NCBI RefSeq assembly: GCF_014651135.1 | Contig: NZ_BMWH01000041.1 | Location: forward strand, 1 to 42,127 | Source: Streptomyces echinoruber | GTDB lineage: Bacteria > Actinomycetota > Actinomycetes > Streptomycetales > Streptomycetaceae | Reading direction: 5' to 3' | Length of the DNA stretch: 42,127 bases | Shown: positions 32,897-41,348 of the stretch, in pieces | Numbering within the stretch: position 1 is the first letter of the stretch | Layout: each line of letters starts with the position of its first letter | Translations under genes and position numbers: made by a program | Notes under the pieces: model-generated | Database searches by the model: none | What the model was told of the DNA's origin: nothing | What the model saw: the letters and a program-made list of their open reading frames with translations, nothing else

Positions 32897-33580
32897 TCAC
32901 ACGGCCCGGTTGCGCCGCCGCGCCAGCTCGTCCGCGGGATGGTGCCCGACGAGGGTCTCCCCGGTGTCGACGCGCTCGCCGTGCAGCTGCGACAGCGCGT
33001 TCTCGACGTCCCGCCACACGACGCCCACGGCGATTCCGAAGATGCCCTGACCGCCCTGGAGCAGGGCGTGCACCTCGTCCGGCGAGGTGCACTCGTAGAC
33101 CGTCGCGCCGTCGCTCATCAAGGTCAGCCGCTCCAGGTCGCGGAAACCGCGTTCCCTGAGGTGCTGCACGGCGGTGCGGATGTTCTGCAGCGAGACCCCG
33201 GTGTCCAGGAACCGCTTCACGATCTTCAGGACGACGACGTCCCGGAAGCTGTACAGGCGCTGCGTGCCGGAGCCGTAGGCGGGCCGCACGCTCGGCTCGA
33301 CCAGGCCGGTGCGGGCCCAGTAGTCGAGTTGCCGATAGGTGATGCCGGCGGCCGCGCAGGCGGTCGGTCCGCGATAGCCGATCTGCTCGGACGCCATCGA
33401 CGCCGCCCCTTTGCTGTCCGGCACGGCCGTGGGTCGCTGCGGAGCGTGACCGGCCGCGCTGCCGTGCGGGGCGTATCCCCTGCTCGGGCGCAGCCGGGAG
33501 CCTGCGGGAGGATACGGACCGCTGCTCACGAGACTGCGTCCGGGGGCGCTCCCGGCCCTGCCGTCGCCGCTGCTTCCCAC
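32897..33580 (-). CDS. MerR-family regulator (second MerR of the garA-type cluster)
   Basis: The 227-residue product has a MerR-type helix-turn-helix (ACAAAGITYRQLDYWARTGLV, then GSGTQRLYSFRDVVVLKIVKR) and a coiled region (SLQNIRTAVQHLRERG), then an effector-like part. Its order after a DUF151 gene matches the mycobacterial Rv1829-Rv1830 pair. The GTG at 33580 has GGAGG five bases upstream and a TTGACG-N17-TACCGT promoter just before it; the ATG at 33397 (MASEQIGY), closer to the domain, is an alternative start. The N-terminal 60 residues are low-complexity. Targets are unknown. Confidence 0.9.
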   Translation of the reverse strand: MGSSGDGRAGSAPGRSLVSSGPYPPAGSRLRPSRGYAPHGSAAGHAPQRPTAVPDSKGAASMASEQIGYRGPTACAAAGITYRQLDYWARTGLVEPSVRPAYGSGTQRLYSFRDVVVLKIVKRFLDTGVSLQNIRTAVQHLRERGFRDLERLTLMSDGATVYECTSPDEVHALLQGGQGIFGIAVGVVWRDVENALSQLHGERVDTGETLVGHHPADELARRRNRAV

Positions 33581-33610
33581 GCCGACCTCCGTCCTTGACC
33601 TGCCTTCTCG

Positions 33611-33639
33611 ACGGTAGGCAGTCACCAGGGGTGCGTCAA
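33611..33639 (-). promoter_or_regulatory. Sigma70-type (HrdB) promoter of the MerR gene
   Basis: On the minus strand TTGACG (33639-33634) and TACCGT (33616-33611) are separated by 17 bases. Transcription would begin about 33604, giving a leader of some 24 bases to the GTG at 33580. It is the best consensus promoter I see in the window. Confidence 0.7.
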
Positions 33640-33648
33640 CGATCGCCA

Positions 33649-33675
33649 CACTCGGCACGCCGAGTGATAATCACC
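33649..33675. promoter_or_regulatory. Two overlapping operator palindromes before the MerR promoter
   Basis: CACTCGGC-AC-GCCGAGTG (33649-33666) is a perfect inverted repeat ten bases upstream of the -35. AGTGA-TAA-TCACC (33663-33675) overlaps its end and resembles the BldD recognition pattern AGTGA-Nm-TCACC. Both sit where an activator or repressor would act. Confidence 0.5.
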
Positions 33676-33817
33676 CTAAGAGTGGTTTCCCGTACCCCAC
33701 CGCGGGGAAAGGCTAGCCGAATGCTTGCGCGGGGAGCCGCAGGGCGCCTTCCTGCGCCCCGGGACATGCCTTCCGGACTCGTGCCGGCCCTCGTACCGGG
33801 CCGCCGAGCGGCCCTCA

Positions 33818-33871
33818 CGGCGCGGGGAACGCCGTCCTGAAGGGCGGCGCGGGGAACGCCGTCCTGAAGGG
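33818..33871. repeat. 27-bp exact tandem duplication
   Basis: 33818-33844 and 33845-33871 are identical (CGGCGCGGGGAACGCCGTCC and seven more bases). The pair lies just after the DUF151 stop codon, inside the gap before the MerR promoter. Confidence 0.9.
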
Positions 33872-33885
33872 GCGGCCGGCCGTCC

Positions 33886-34359
33886 TCACTGGTTGCTGGT
33901 GCCGAAGTCCTCCGGCGAGATCTGGTCGAGGAACTCGCGGAACTTCTCCACCTCGTCCTCCTGCTCGTCCGGGATGGCGATACCGGCGTCGTCCAGCACC
34001 GTCTCGCTGCCGTAGATCGGCGTCCCGGTGCGCAGGGCCAGCGCTATGGCGTCGGACGGGCGGGCACTCACCTCGACTCCGCTGGCGAAGACCAGCTCCG
34101 CGTAGAAGACGCCTTCCCGCAGGTCGGTGATGCGTACTTCGGTGAGCTCCTGGCCGACGGCCTCCAGCACGTCCTTGAACAGGTCATGGGTCAGCGGTCG
34201 TGCGGGGGTCATGCCCTGCTGGGCGAAGGCGATGGCCGTCGCCTCCCCCGGTCCGATCCAGATCGGGAGGTAGCGATCGCCCCCCACTTCACGCAGGAGC
34301 ACGATCGGCTGGTTGGAGGGCATTTCGACCCGGACACCTACGACATCGAGCTCGTTCAC
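33886..34359 (-). CDS. DUF151 (bifunctional nuclease-like) protein
   Basis: The 157-residue protein belongs to the DUF151 family: VVGVRVEMPSNQPIVLLREV, RYLPIWIGPGEATAIAFA and the conserved RPSDAIALALRTGTPIY block near residues 100-115. Plant and bacterial relatives have been described as bifunctional nucleases, but the actinobacterial role is not established. The C-terminus is acidic. It starts with GTG after a weak AGGG. It lies between two MerR genes, as in mycobacteria (Rv1829), which points to a conserved but uncharacterised regulatory unit. Confidence 0.92.
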   Translation of the reverse strand: MNELDVVGVRVEMPSNQPIVLLREVGGDRYLPIWIGPGEATAIAFAQQGMTPARPLTHDLFKDVLEAVGQELTEVRITDLREGVFYAELVFASGVEVSARPSDAIALALRTGTPIYGSETVLDDAGIAIPDEQEDEVEKFREFLDQISPEDFGTSNQ

Positions 34360-34480
34360 ACAGCAACCCTAGGCCGTGTCCGGGACGTTTGGGTAGTCGG
34401 GCAGCCGTCGGGCGGCGGATCCGCCGTCCGGGCCGCGGCGGGTCCGCACTCCGGCGCGGTGCCCCGCCGGGTGGCGCCGC

Positions 34481-35218
34481 TCAGGGCAGCCGCACGCCGA
34501 GCGCCGTCTGGACCAGGGCCGCGTGCAGTTTGACGGTGAGCGCGGCGAGCTCCTTGGTCCGGGCCTGGGCGTGGGCCCTGGTCTGCGGATTGCGGTGGCG
34601 CTTGAGCGGGGCGACGACCTGGTCGATGAGCCCGGCCTCGCGCTCGGCGGCCGCCTTCATCATCCGCAGGTGCCGCGGCTCGATCCCGAACCGGCCCAGC
34701 TCGGCGACGAGCGAGGCGACGGTGGCGGCCTCGGCGTCGTAGACGCCCTCCTCCAGCGGAGTGACGAGCCCGTACGACTCCCACTCCTTCAGCTCCTGCT
34801 CGTCGATGCCGGCGGCGGCGAGCAGCTCGGCCCGGCCGATCCGGGCCCTCGAGGGCCCCTCGGGAGGGTCGGCGGCCGGTTCCCCGGAGCGCTGCCGGCC
34901 CAGCGCGGGCAGCTGCACCGGCTCACCGCGCTCCATGGCGTCCAGGTACTCGCGGATCACCTTCAACGGCAGGTAGTGGTCCCGCTGCATCCTCAGGACG
35001 TGGCCGAGGCGCTCGACGTCCTCGGCGCTGAACTTGCGGTATCCCGAGGGGGTCCGCCGCGGTTCGACGAGCCCCTCCGACTCCAGGAAGCGGATCTTGG
35101 AGATGGTGACCTCGGGGAACTCCTCGCGCAGCACGTTCAGCACCGTGCCGATGCTCATCAGCCCACTGTCCGTGGCGGCGGTGCCGTCCCCGGCACCGCC
35201 GCTCGGTGTTCGCAGCAT
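34481..35218 (-). CDS. MerR-family regulator, FtsR-type
   Basis: The 245-residue regulator has a MerR helix-turn-helix at residues 22-90 (IGTVLNVLREEFPEVTISKIRFLESEGLVEPRRT in parts, SGYRKFSAEDVERL) and a second helical region (LLAAAGIDEQELKEWESYGL) like another MerR-type fold. It starts 44 bases after the FHA gene, matching garA-Rv1828 in mycobacteria and odhI-ftsR in Corynebacterium, where FtsR activates ftsZ. A cell-division role is therefore a fair hypothesis. The ATG at 35218 has GGGAAGG upstream. I leave the symbol empty because orthology is inferred only from order and architecture. Confidence 0.9.
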   Translation of the reverse strand: MLRTPSGGAGDGTAATDSGLMSIGTVLNVLREEFPEVTISKIRFLESEGLVEPRRTPSGYRKFSAEDVERLGHVLRMQRDHYLPLKVIREYLDAMERGEPVQLPALGRQRSGEPAADPPEGPSRARIGRAELLAAAGIDEQELKEWESYGLVTPLEEGVYDAEAATVASLVAELGRFGIEPRHLRMMKAAAEREAGLIDQVVAPLKRHRNPQTRAHAQARTKELAALTVKLHAALVQTALGVRLP

Positions 35219-35262
35219 GGACCTTCCCTGGGGGATTCCCCGGACCGGAGTCCGGGGGAGGG

Positions 35263-36093
35263 TCAGATGCCCTGCCGACTGGTGTAGAAGACCAGCCGGT
35301 ACTTGCCGATCTGCACCTCGTCGCCGTTGTGCAGGGCGACCTCGTCGATCCGCTCCCGGTTGACGTACGTGCCGTTCAGGCTGCCCACGTCGGCCACCGT
35401 GAACGTGCCGTCCGGGGCGCGGCGGAACTCCACGTGGCGCCGGGAGACCGTCACGTCGTCGAGGAAGATGTCGCTCTGCGGGTGGCGCCCGGCCGTGGTC
35501 AGGTCGCCGTCCAGCAGGAAGCGGCTGCCCGCGTTCGGGCCGCGGCGCACCACCAGCAGGGCCGAGCCGGCCGGCAGGGCGTCGACGGCCGCCTGCGCCT
35601 CCGGCGAGAGCGTCGGCAGCGGGGTCTGACCGGTGGCCTCGGCGTCGTAGGCCTCCAGACCCGAGATGGAGATCGTGGACGTCGTCTCCGAGGGGCGCTC
35701 CGGCGTGGCTCCGGCGCGCAGCGGGGCACCGCAGTTGGAGCAGAAGCGGCTGTTCTCCGCGTTGCGGTGACCGCACCTCGTACACACCAGGGCCGACATG
35801 GACGGTTCCTCCTGCCGCGGCTGCCCCGCGGGGGCGTTGGACGGGTACGGGCCGGCGGCAAACTCTCCACCCGCACTCGAGGTTGACGGCTGTCCGAAAC
35901 CTATGCCTCCGGCTTGGGCAGGGTCAACCGACGGCGCGCCCTGGCCCCCTGAAACGTCACCGCCCGGACCAGCGACCTGGTCCCGGAACAGCGGACGCCG
36001 GCCCTCCGCGCCGGGCTGTGCGCGATGACGGGCGGTGGCGTTGTCGCTGCCCTCTCGCGCGCTCTTGCCGAACAACTTCGCAAACAACTTCAC
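35263..36093 (-). CDS. FHA-domain regulator of GarA/OdhI type with zinc ribbon
   Basis: The protein (276 residues from this GTG) has a disordered 98-residue N-terminus, a zinc ribbon (CTRCG...CSNCG), an ETTS phospho-switch motif near residue 136 and a C-terminal FHA domain (GRHPQSDIFLDDVTVSRRHVEF, SLNGTYVNRERID). In GarA and OdhI the ETTS threonine is phosphorylated by Ser/Thr kinases and the FHA domain binds 2-oxoglutarate dehydrogenase. The same role here is an inference. There are two well-placed starts: GTG at 36093 (GGGGA upstream) and ATG at 35799 (GGAGGA seven bases upstream), which would begin directly at the zinc ribbon. Confidence 0.92.
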   Translation of the reverse strand: MKLFAKLFGKSAREGSDNATARHRAQPGAEGRRPLFRDQVAGPGGDVSGGQGAPSVDPAQAGGIGFGQPSTSSAGGEFAAGPYPSNAPAGQPRQEEPSMSALVCTRCGHRNAENSRFCSNCGAPLRAGATPERPSETTSTISISGLEAYDAEATGQTPLPTLSPEAQAAVDALPAGSALLVVRRGPNAGSRFLLDGDLTTAGRHPQSDIFLDDVTVSRRHVEFRRAPDGTFTVADVGSLNGTYVNRERIDEVALHNGDEVQIGKYRLVFYTSRQGI

Positions 36094-36283
36094 GGGCGAT
36101 TCCCCTTGACCGAAACAGACCCGCCCGTGGGGCAGGACGAACCCTGACTGATCACACCGGCCGACCCGGACATCCTGACAACGTCCGTAGCCACCAGACA
36201 GTTTCCACCACGCACCACCTCTTCGGTGCGCCGACCCCCCGCAACCTCTTGCCCCTGCCGGACGACCCCCATGCACTCCCTGT

Positions 36284-37381
36284 TCACTGCGAGGACAACC
36301 GAGCGTAGTCAGGCCGCTTCGCCGCCCGCAAGGCGTCCACGACGATCTTGTCAGACCGCTCGACGGTCACGGTGGCCTGCTCCTTCTCGAGTGTCTGCAC
36401 CACGCCTCCGGGGATGTTGAGCGCCGGCTCGAGGTCCTGCGGCTTGCCGATGACCTTGAAACGATAGGGCGCTTTGATCTTGTTCCCGTCGACGTCCACA
36501 CTCTTGCCGACGTCCGTCAGATAGGTGCTGGCGACGACCCGTACGCCGTTGACCTGGATCGCCTCGGCGCCGGCCGCACGCAGCTCCTGGATCGCGTCGA
36601 GCAGCATGTCCGCCTCGACCGTCCCCTTCGTGTCTTCGATGGTCATGGTGATGCCGGGTCCCTGCGCCGCCACCGTGCCCGCCAGAATGCCGAGTTGCCT
36701 CTCCTTCTCGACCGTCTGCTTGCGGGCCTCCGCGGCCTGGTCGGAGCTGTTCTGCAGCTCCTGGCGCTGCTTTTCGAGCCCCTGCCTCTCGTCCTCAAGA
36801 CGCTGAGTGCGGTCGTCCAGTTCATCGAGGATCCGCACGAGATCCTCCTGGCGCGCACCGCGCAGAGCGCTGTCGGCCGAGCTGGTGGACGCGACCTGGA
36901 TGGCCAGCCCGAAGCCGAGGCCGAAGAGCAGTACGGCGAAGATGAGTTGGGGGCGGGTGATGCGCGGCGGCCACAGTCCTTGCACCAGCCGCTGCCGGCC
37001 GGTCAGCGCCGGTTCGGCCCCCGTCCCGGACTCGCTCTTCGTTCCGGGCTGCTCGGTCTCCGCCCCGGGAGTCCTGGCGGCATCTGCCGCCTCACCCGTC
37101 GCATTGGCTTCCCGGGCCACCGCAACGGTGTCGGAGGGCGCCGCGGCCACGGGGACCTCCTCGGGCAGTTCGCGGCGCAGCAGGCTCTCCGGACGCCCGC
37201 CCCGCGGCCTTTCCGGGCGCTCGGCCTGCGAGTTCTCCGGGCGTTCGGCCTGCGAGTCGTCCGGGCGTTCGGCCCGCGGGCTCTCCCGCCGCCCGCTCGG
37301 CGGGTTCTCCCGCCGTTCTTCTCGCAGGTTCTCCCGCCGTTCTTCCCGCGGGTTCTCCCGGGGTTCGCTCTGGTTGTTCAT
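36284..37381 (-). CDS. DUF881 family membrane-anchored protein
   Basis: The 365-residue product has a charged, repetitive Arg/Glu N-terminus (repeats of REERREN and AERPE), one transmembrane segment (LIFAVLLFGLGFGLAIQVAST, about residues 140-160), a coiled coil (LEDERQGLEKQRQELQN) and the DUF881 domain (ITMTIEDTKGTVEADMLLDAIQELRAAGAEAIQVNG in parts). The family is found in the pgsA-garA region of actinobacteria; function is unknown, with envelope or division roles suspected. The ATG at 37381 has GAGG upstream; a GTG at 37402 overlaps the small basic protein stop (GTGA) and could also serve. Confidence 0.9.
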   Translation of the reverse strand: MNNQSEPRENPREERRENLREERRENPPSGRRESPRAERPDDSQAERPENSQAERPERPRGGRPESLLRRELPEEVPVAAAPSDTVAVAREANATGEAADAARTPGAETEQPGTKSESGTGAEPALTGRQRLVQGLWPPRITRPQLIFAVLLFGLGFGLAIQVASTSSADSALRGARQEDLVRILDELDDRTQRLEDERQGLEKQRQELQNSSDQAAEARKQTVEKERQLGILAGTVAAQGPGITMTIEDTKGTVEADMLLDAIQELRAAGAEAIQVNGVRVVASTYLTDVGKSVDVDGNKIKAPYRFKVIGKPQDLEPALNIPGGVVQTLEKEQATVTVERSDKIVVDALRAAKRPDYARLSSQ

Positions 37382-37398
37382 CCCTGCCTCACGCCGCC

Positions 37399-37731
37399 TC
37401 ACGCCCGGAACACGTGCCGCCGGATCGCCGCGGCGTTGGAGAAGATCCGGATGCCCAGGACGACCACGACTCCGGTGGAGAGCTGGGCGCCGACACCCAA
37501 CTTGTCGCCCAGGAACACGATCAGCGCGGCGACGACCACGTTCGACAGGAACGACACCACGAAGACCTTGTCGTCGAAGATGCCGTCGAGCATGGCCCGC
37601 AGACCGCCGAAGACGGCGTCCAGTGCCGCCACCACGGCGATCGGCAGGTAGGGCTCGACGGCCGCCGGAACCTCGGGCCGGACCAACAGGCCGGCCACGA
37701 CTCCCACGACGAGGCCCAGTACGGCGATCAC
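37399..37731 (-). CDS. sbp: Small basic protein (DUF1290 family)
   Basis: This 110-residue membrane protein has three hydrophobic segments (IAVLGLVVGVVAGLLVRPEV, VFVVSFLSNVVVAALIVFLGD and a short AVVAALDAVFGGLRAML helix). The DUF1290 family is encoded between DUF881 genes in most actinobacteria and firmicutes. The GTG start has AAGGG six bases upstream. It lies 12 bases after the upstream DUF881 gene's stop codon and overlaps the next by GTGA, so the three genes form one operon. Confidence 0.93.
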   Translation of the reverse strand: MIAVLGLVVGVVAGLLVRPEVPAAVEPYLPIAVVAALDAVFGGLRAMLDGIFDDKVFVVSFLSNVVVAALIVFLGDKLGVGAQLSTGVVVVLGIRIFSNAAAIRRHVFRA

Positions 37732-37743
37732 GATGTGCCCTTC

Positions 37744-38640
37744 TCAGTTTTTCTCGGTGTTCGGCTGTGCTGTACGTACGATCACACTGGGTGCGGCGGG
37801 CAGCCTGAGGTCGCTCTCCACGGAGATGCTGGTGCGGATTCCGTAGTTGTCCTGCAGGGCGTGCAGGTAGAGCCCGTCCGCGCTGTCCTGGAACCGGGTG
37901 CTCAGCCGCTTGCCGTCCCCCACCGCCAGCACCGTGTACGGCGGTACCAGCGGCTTGTTGTCGACCAGTATCGCGTCACCGGCGGCCCTGATCGCGGACA
38001 GGGACGTCAGCCGCTGCCCGTTGATGGCGACGGCCTCGGCGCCGGAGGCCCACAGGCCGTTGACGACGCGCTGCATGTCGCGGTCCCGCACCCGCCCGGT
38101 GTCGGAGAACCCGGACGTCTCCCGCGGGTCGCCGTCACCGCCGCCGGTGGCCTCCTTGGCGTCGTTCACGACGAGCCTGACCCCGGGACCGCGCACCTCG
38201 GTGGCGCCCGCGAGCAGGCCCACCAGCTCGGCCCGGCCGCTGCCGCCGCTCTTCAGCGCCTCGCGCTGGCGGGCGCCGACTTCGTCGCGCAGTTCGTCCA
38301 CGCTCTGCTCGAGCCGGTCGGCCTGCGCCGTCTCGCGGTCGATGCGGTCGAGGAGTTCCTGCCGCTCCTTGGCGACGGTCGGGGCGGCCACGCGTGCCTG
38401 GGCCGCCCCGACGGTCACGACGAGCGCCGCCAGCACCAGGCCGGCGGCGAGCGACAGTTTCGCCTTCACGGTCTTCGGCATGCCGGCGGTTCCGGCGGCC
38501 TCCTTGCGGGCCGCGGCCTCGGCATAGCCGTCGTCGAGGCTGTGGTCCATGACGTTGGTGAGCAGCGACATGGACGCGTCCGGGCGCGACACGCGCACGG
38601 TGGTGCTCCGAACGGGGGGCTGCTGCGGCATGCCGCACAT
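37744..38640 (-). CDS. DUF881 family membrane-anchored protein
   Basis: The 298-residue product, first gene of the DUF881-sbp-DUF881 operon, has a short cytoplasmic N-terminus, one transmembrane segment (LSLAAGLVLAALVVTVGAAQA), a coiled coil (KERQELLDRIDRETAQADRLEQ) and the DUF881 domain (GVRLVVNDAKEATGG, ASGAEAVAINGQRLTSLSAIR). It is a paralogue of the downstream DUF881 protein. The start is uncertain: ATG at 38640, 38631 and a later one at MSLLTN are possible, none with a good ribosome binding site. No direct function is known. Confidence 0.9.
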   Translation of the reverse strand: MCGMPQQPPVRSTTVRVSRPDASMSLLTNVMDHSLDDGYAEAAARKEAAGTAGMPKTVKAKLSLAAGLVLAALVVTVGAAQARVAAPTVAKERQELLDRIDRETAQADRLEQSVDELRDEVGARQREALKSGGSGRAELVGLLAGATEVRGPGVRLVVNDAKEATGGGDGDPRETSGFSDTGRVRDRDMQRVVNGLWASGAEAVAINGQRLTSLSAIRAAGDAILVDNKPLVPPYTVLAVGDGKRLSTRFQDSADGLYLHALQDNYGIRTSISVESDLRLPAAPSVIVRTAQPNTEKN

Positions 38641-38681
38641 CGTCGCACGTCGCTGCCGCTACCTCCGAATGGCCCCACCGA

Positions 38682-38722
38682 CGTGCCGGACAGGCCCCCT
38701 TGGGGAACACTTGTCCGGCACG
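38682..38722 (-). terminator. Hairpin between nucleotidyltransferase and DUF881 genes
   Basis: CGTGCCGGACA (38682-38692) and TGTCCGGCACG (38712-38722) form a perfect 11-bp stem; the loop holds a small CCCC/GGGG stem. It lies 17 bases past the stop of the upstream gene, so the two operons are probably separate. Confidence 0.7.
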
Positions 38723-38738
38723 CGCGTGTCCTACCGCT

Positions 38739-41234
38739 TTACCGGCCGGCGCTGTCCACCACGGCCGACCACTCGTCGAGCAGGGCCTGCGCGGAGGCGT
38801 CGTCGGGGCCCTCCGCCCACAGGTGCGTGACCGCCTCGGCCGGGTCGGGCAGCACCATCACCCAGCGGCCGTCGGTCTCCACGACCCGCACCCCGTCCGT
38901 GGTGTCGACGTGGCGGTCTCCGGCCGCCTCCACGACCCGGCGCATGACCAGGCCCTTGACCGCCCACGGCGTGGCCAGATCCCGCTTGAGGACGTGCGCC
39001 CGCGGGATCCGCGCGTCGATCTGGCTGAGGGTGAGCTGCGTCCGCGCCACCAGTCCGATCAGCCGTACGAACGCCGCGGTGCCGTCGTAGACGCTGCTGA
39101 ACTCGGGGACGATGAACCCGCCCTTGCCGTCACCGCCGAAGATCGTGCCCTCCTGGCGGCCGACACGGGTCAGGTCGTCCGGCGAGGTCGTCGTCCACTC
39201 GACCTGCGTGCCGTGGTACGCGGCGACCTGCTCGGCGATTCTGGTGGTCGTCACCGGAAGCGCCACCCGGCCGCTGCGCCGCTCGGCGGCGACCAGGTCG
39301 AGCATCACCAGCAGCGCCCGGTCGTCCTCGATGATGCGGCCCTTCTCGTCCACCAGCGACAGCCGCTCGCCGACCGGGTCGAACCGCACGCCGAACGCCG
39401 CTCCGGAGGACGCCACGATCTCGCCGAGCCGGGTCAGGCCGGCCCGCCGCATCTCGGCCGTCTCGGTCGGCCGGGACTCGTCCAGACCGGGGTTGATGGT
39501 CAGCGAGTCCACCCCGAGCTTGCCGAGCAGGCTGGGCAGCACGAGACCGGCGCTGCCGTTCGAGGCGTCCACGACGACCTTCAGCCCCGACTCGGCGATA
39601 CCGGTCGTGTCGACGTTGCGCAGCAGCGACCCGGTGTACGAGTCGAAGACGCTGGCCGGGAAGTGCAGGTCACCGATCTCTCCGGGGAACGCCCGCCGGT
39701 ACTCCTGGCGCGCGAACACCCGGTCCAGCTTGCGCTGGCTGGCCTGCGACAGGTCGGCGCCCTGGCTGTCGAAGAACATGATGTCGACCGAGTCCGGCAC
39801 CCCGGGCGTCGTCCGGATCATGATGCCGCCGGCGCTGCCCCGCGCGGTCTGCTGCCGCGCCACGGGCAGCGGCACGTTCTCCAGGTCGCGTACGTCGATG
39901 GCGCTGGCCTGCAGGGCGGAGATGACCGCCCGCTTCAGCGCCCGGGCGCCGCGGGAGTGGTCACGGGCCGTGGTGACGGTCGCGCCCTTCTTCAGCGTCG
40001 TCGCGTAGGCGCCGGCCAGCCGCACGGCCAGCTCCGGCGTGATCTCGACGTTGAGGATGCCGGAGACCCCGCGGGCGCCGAAGAGGTGCGCCTGCCCCCG
40101 GGACTCCCAGATGACCGACGTGTTGACGAAGGCACCGGCCTCGATCGTCTTGAACGGGTAGACCCGCACATTGCCCTGAACGATCGATTCTTCACCGATG
40201 AGGCACTCGTCACCGATGACGGCGCCGTCCTCGATCCGCGCGGCGCGCATGATGTCGGTGTTCTTGCCGACGACGCAGCCCCGCAGGTTGCTGTGCTGCC
40301 CGACGTAGACGTTGTCGTGGACGACGGCCTTGTGCAGGAAGGCGCCGCTCTTGACGACGACGTTCGAGCCGATGACGGTGTGCTCGCGGATCTCGGCGCC
40401 GGCCTCCACCTTGGCGTAGTCACCGATGTAGACCGGCCCGCGCAGAATGGCGTCGGGGTGCACCTCGGCACCCTCGGCGACCCAGACTCCCGGCGAGATC
40501 TCGAAGCCGTCGATCTCGACGTCGACCTTGCCCTCGAGGACGTCGGCCTGGGCCTTGACGTAGCTCTCGTGCGTGCCGACGTCCTCCCAGTAGCCCTCGG
40601 CGACATAGCCGTAGATCGGCTTGCCCTCCTTCATCAGCTGCGGGAAGACGTCGCCGGACCAGTCGACCGGAACGTCGGGCTCGACGTAGTCGAAGACCTC
40701 GGGCTCCATGACGTAGATGCCGGTGTTCACGGTGTCCGAGAACACCTGGCCCCAGGTCGGCTTCTCCAGGAAGCGCTCGACCCGACCCTCGTCGTCGACG
40801 ATGGTGATGCCGAATTCCAGTGGGTTGGGCACACGCGTGAGGCAGACCGTGACCAGAGCACCCTTTTCCTTGTGGAAATTGATCAGCTCGGTCAGGTCGA
40901 AATCGGTCAGGGCGTCACCGGAGATCACGAGGAACGCGTCGTCCTTGAGCGCCTCTTCGGCGTTCTTGACGCTTCCGGCGGTGCCGAGGGGCTTCTCCTC
41001 GTTGGCATAGGTGAGCTCCATGCCGAGCTCTTCGCCGTCACCGAAGTAGTTCTTGACCAACGAGGCCAGGAACTGGACAGTCACGACGGTTTCGTTGAGC
41101 CCATGCCTTTTGAGCAGCCGCAGCACGTGCTCCATGATCGGGCGGTTCACCACCGGCAGGAGCGGCTTGGGCATACTCGAGGTCATGGGGCGAAGGCGTG
41201 TTCCTTCGCCGCCGGCCATCACGACGGCCTTCAT
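38739..41234 (-). CDS. Sugar-phosphate nucleotidyltransferase / degenerate phosphomannomutase fusion
   Basis: The 831-residue protein has a nucleotidyltransferase domain (residues 1-235; GGEGTRLRPMT, GDALTDFD, FLEKP), a left-handed beta-helix acyltransferase-like part (about 245-370) and a phosphohexomutase-fold domain (385-831). It is usually annotated as mannose-1-phosphate guanylyltransferase. In the mutase part the SHNP serine loop is replaced (IMIRTTPGVPDS, 471-482), the metal loop DGDGDR reads FDPVGERL (618-625), and the sugar loop GEESGH reads GGDGKGG (700-706), so catalysis there is unlikely. GGAGGA lies about ten bases before the ATG. It follows the phosphatidyltransferase gene on the same strand. 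Confidence 0.9.
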   Translation of the reverse strand: MKAVVMAGGEGTRLRPMTSSMPKPLLPVVNRPIMEHVLRLLKRHGLNETVVTVQFLASLVKNYFGDGEELGMELTYANEEKPLGTAGSVKNAEEALKDDAFLVISGDALTDFDLTELINFHKEKGALVTVCLTRVPNPLEFGITIVDDEGRVERFLEKPTWGQVFSDTVNTGIYVMEPEVFDYVEPDVPVDWSGDVFPQLMKEGKPIYGYVAEGYWEDVGTHESYVKAQADVLEGKVDVEIDGFEISPGVWVAEGAEVHPDAILRGPVYIGDYAKVEAGAEIREHTVIGSNVVVKSGAFLHKAVVHDNVYVGQHSNLRGCVVGKNTDIMRAARIEDGAVIGDECLIGEESIVQGNVRVYPFKTIEAGAFVNTSVIWESRGQAHLFGARGVSGILNVEITPELAVRLAGAYATTLKKGATVTTARDHSRGARALKRAVISALQASAIDVRDLENVPLPVARQQTARGSAGGIMIRTTPGVPDSVDIMFFDSQGADLSQASQRKLDRVFARQEYRRAFPGEIGDLHFPASVFDSYTGSLLRNVDTTGIAESGLKVVVDASNGSAGLVLPSLLGKLGVDSLTINPGLDESRPTETAEMRRAGLTRLGEIVASSGAAFGVRFDPVGERLSLVDEKGRIIEDDRALLVMLDLVAAERRSGRVALPVTTTRIAEQVAAYHGTQVEWTTTSPDDLTRVGRQEGTIFGGDGKGGFIVPEFSSVYDGTAAFVRLIGLVARTQLTLSQIDARIPRAHVLKRDLATPWAVKGLVMRRVVEAAGDRHVDTTDGVRVVETDGRWVMVLPDPAEAVTHLWAEGPDDASAQALLDEWSAVVDSAGR

Positions 41235-41348
41235 GTCGGAAGCGTCCTCCTCCAAGAGACGACTGTCTAGCCGACTTCCCCCGTCCAGATTGTCCCGCGG
41301 TTTCGTCAAACGGGCCATCGAGCCAATGCGGCGAGCCAATCAGGGAGC

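Noticed and set aside
38700..41270. An 856-codon plus-strand frame opposite the nucleotidyltransferase gene
   Set aside because: The opposite strand encodes a clear multidomain protein; the plus-strand translation is Asp/Val/Gly-rich shadow.
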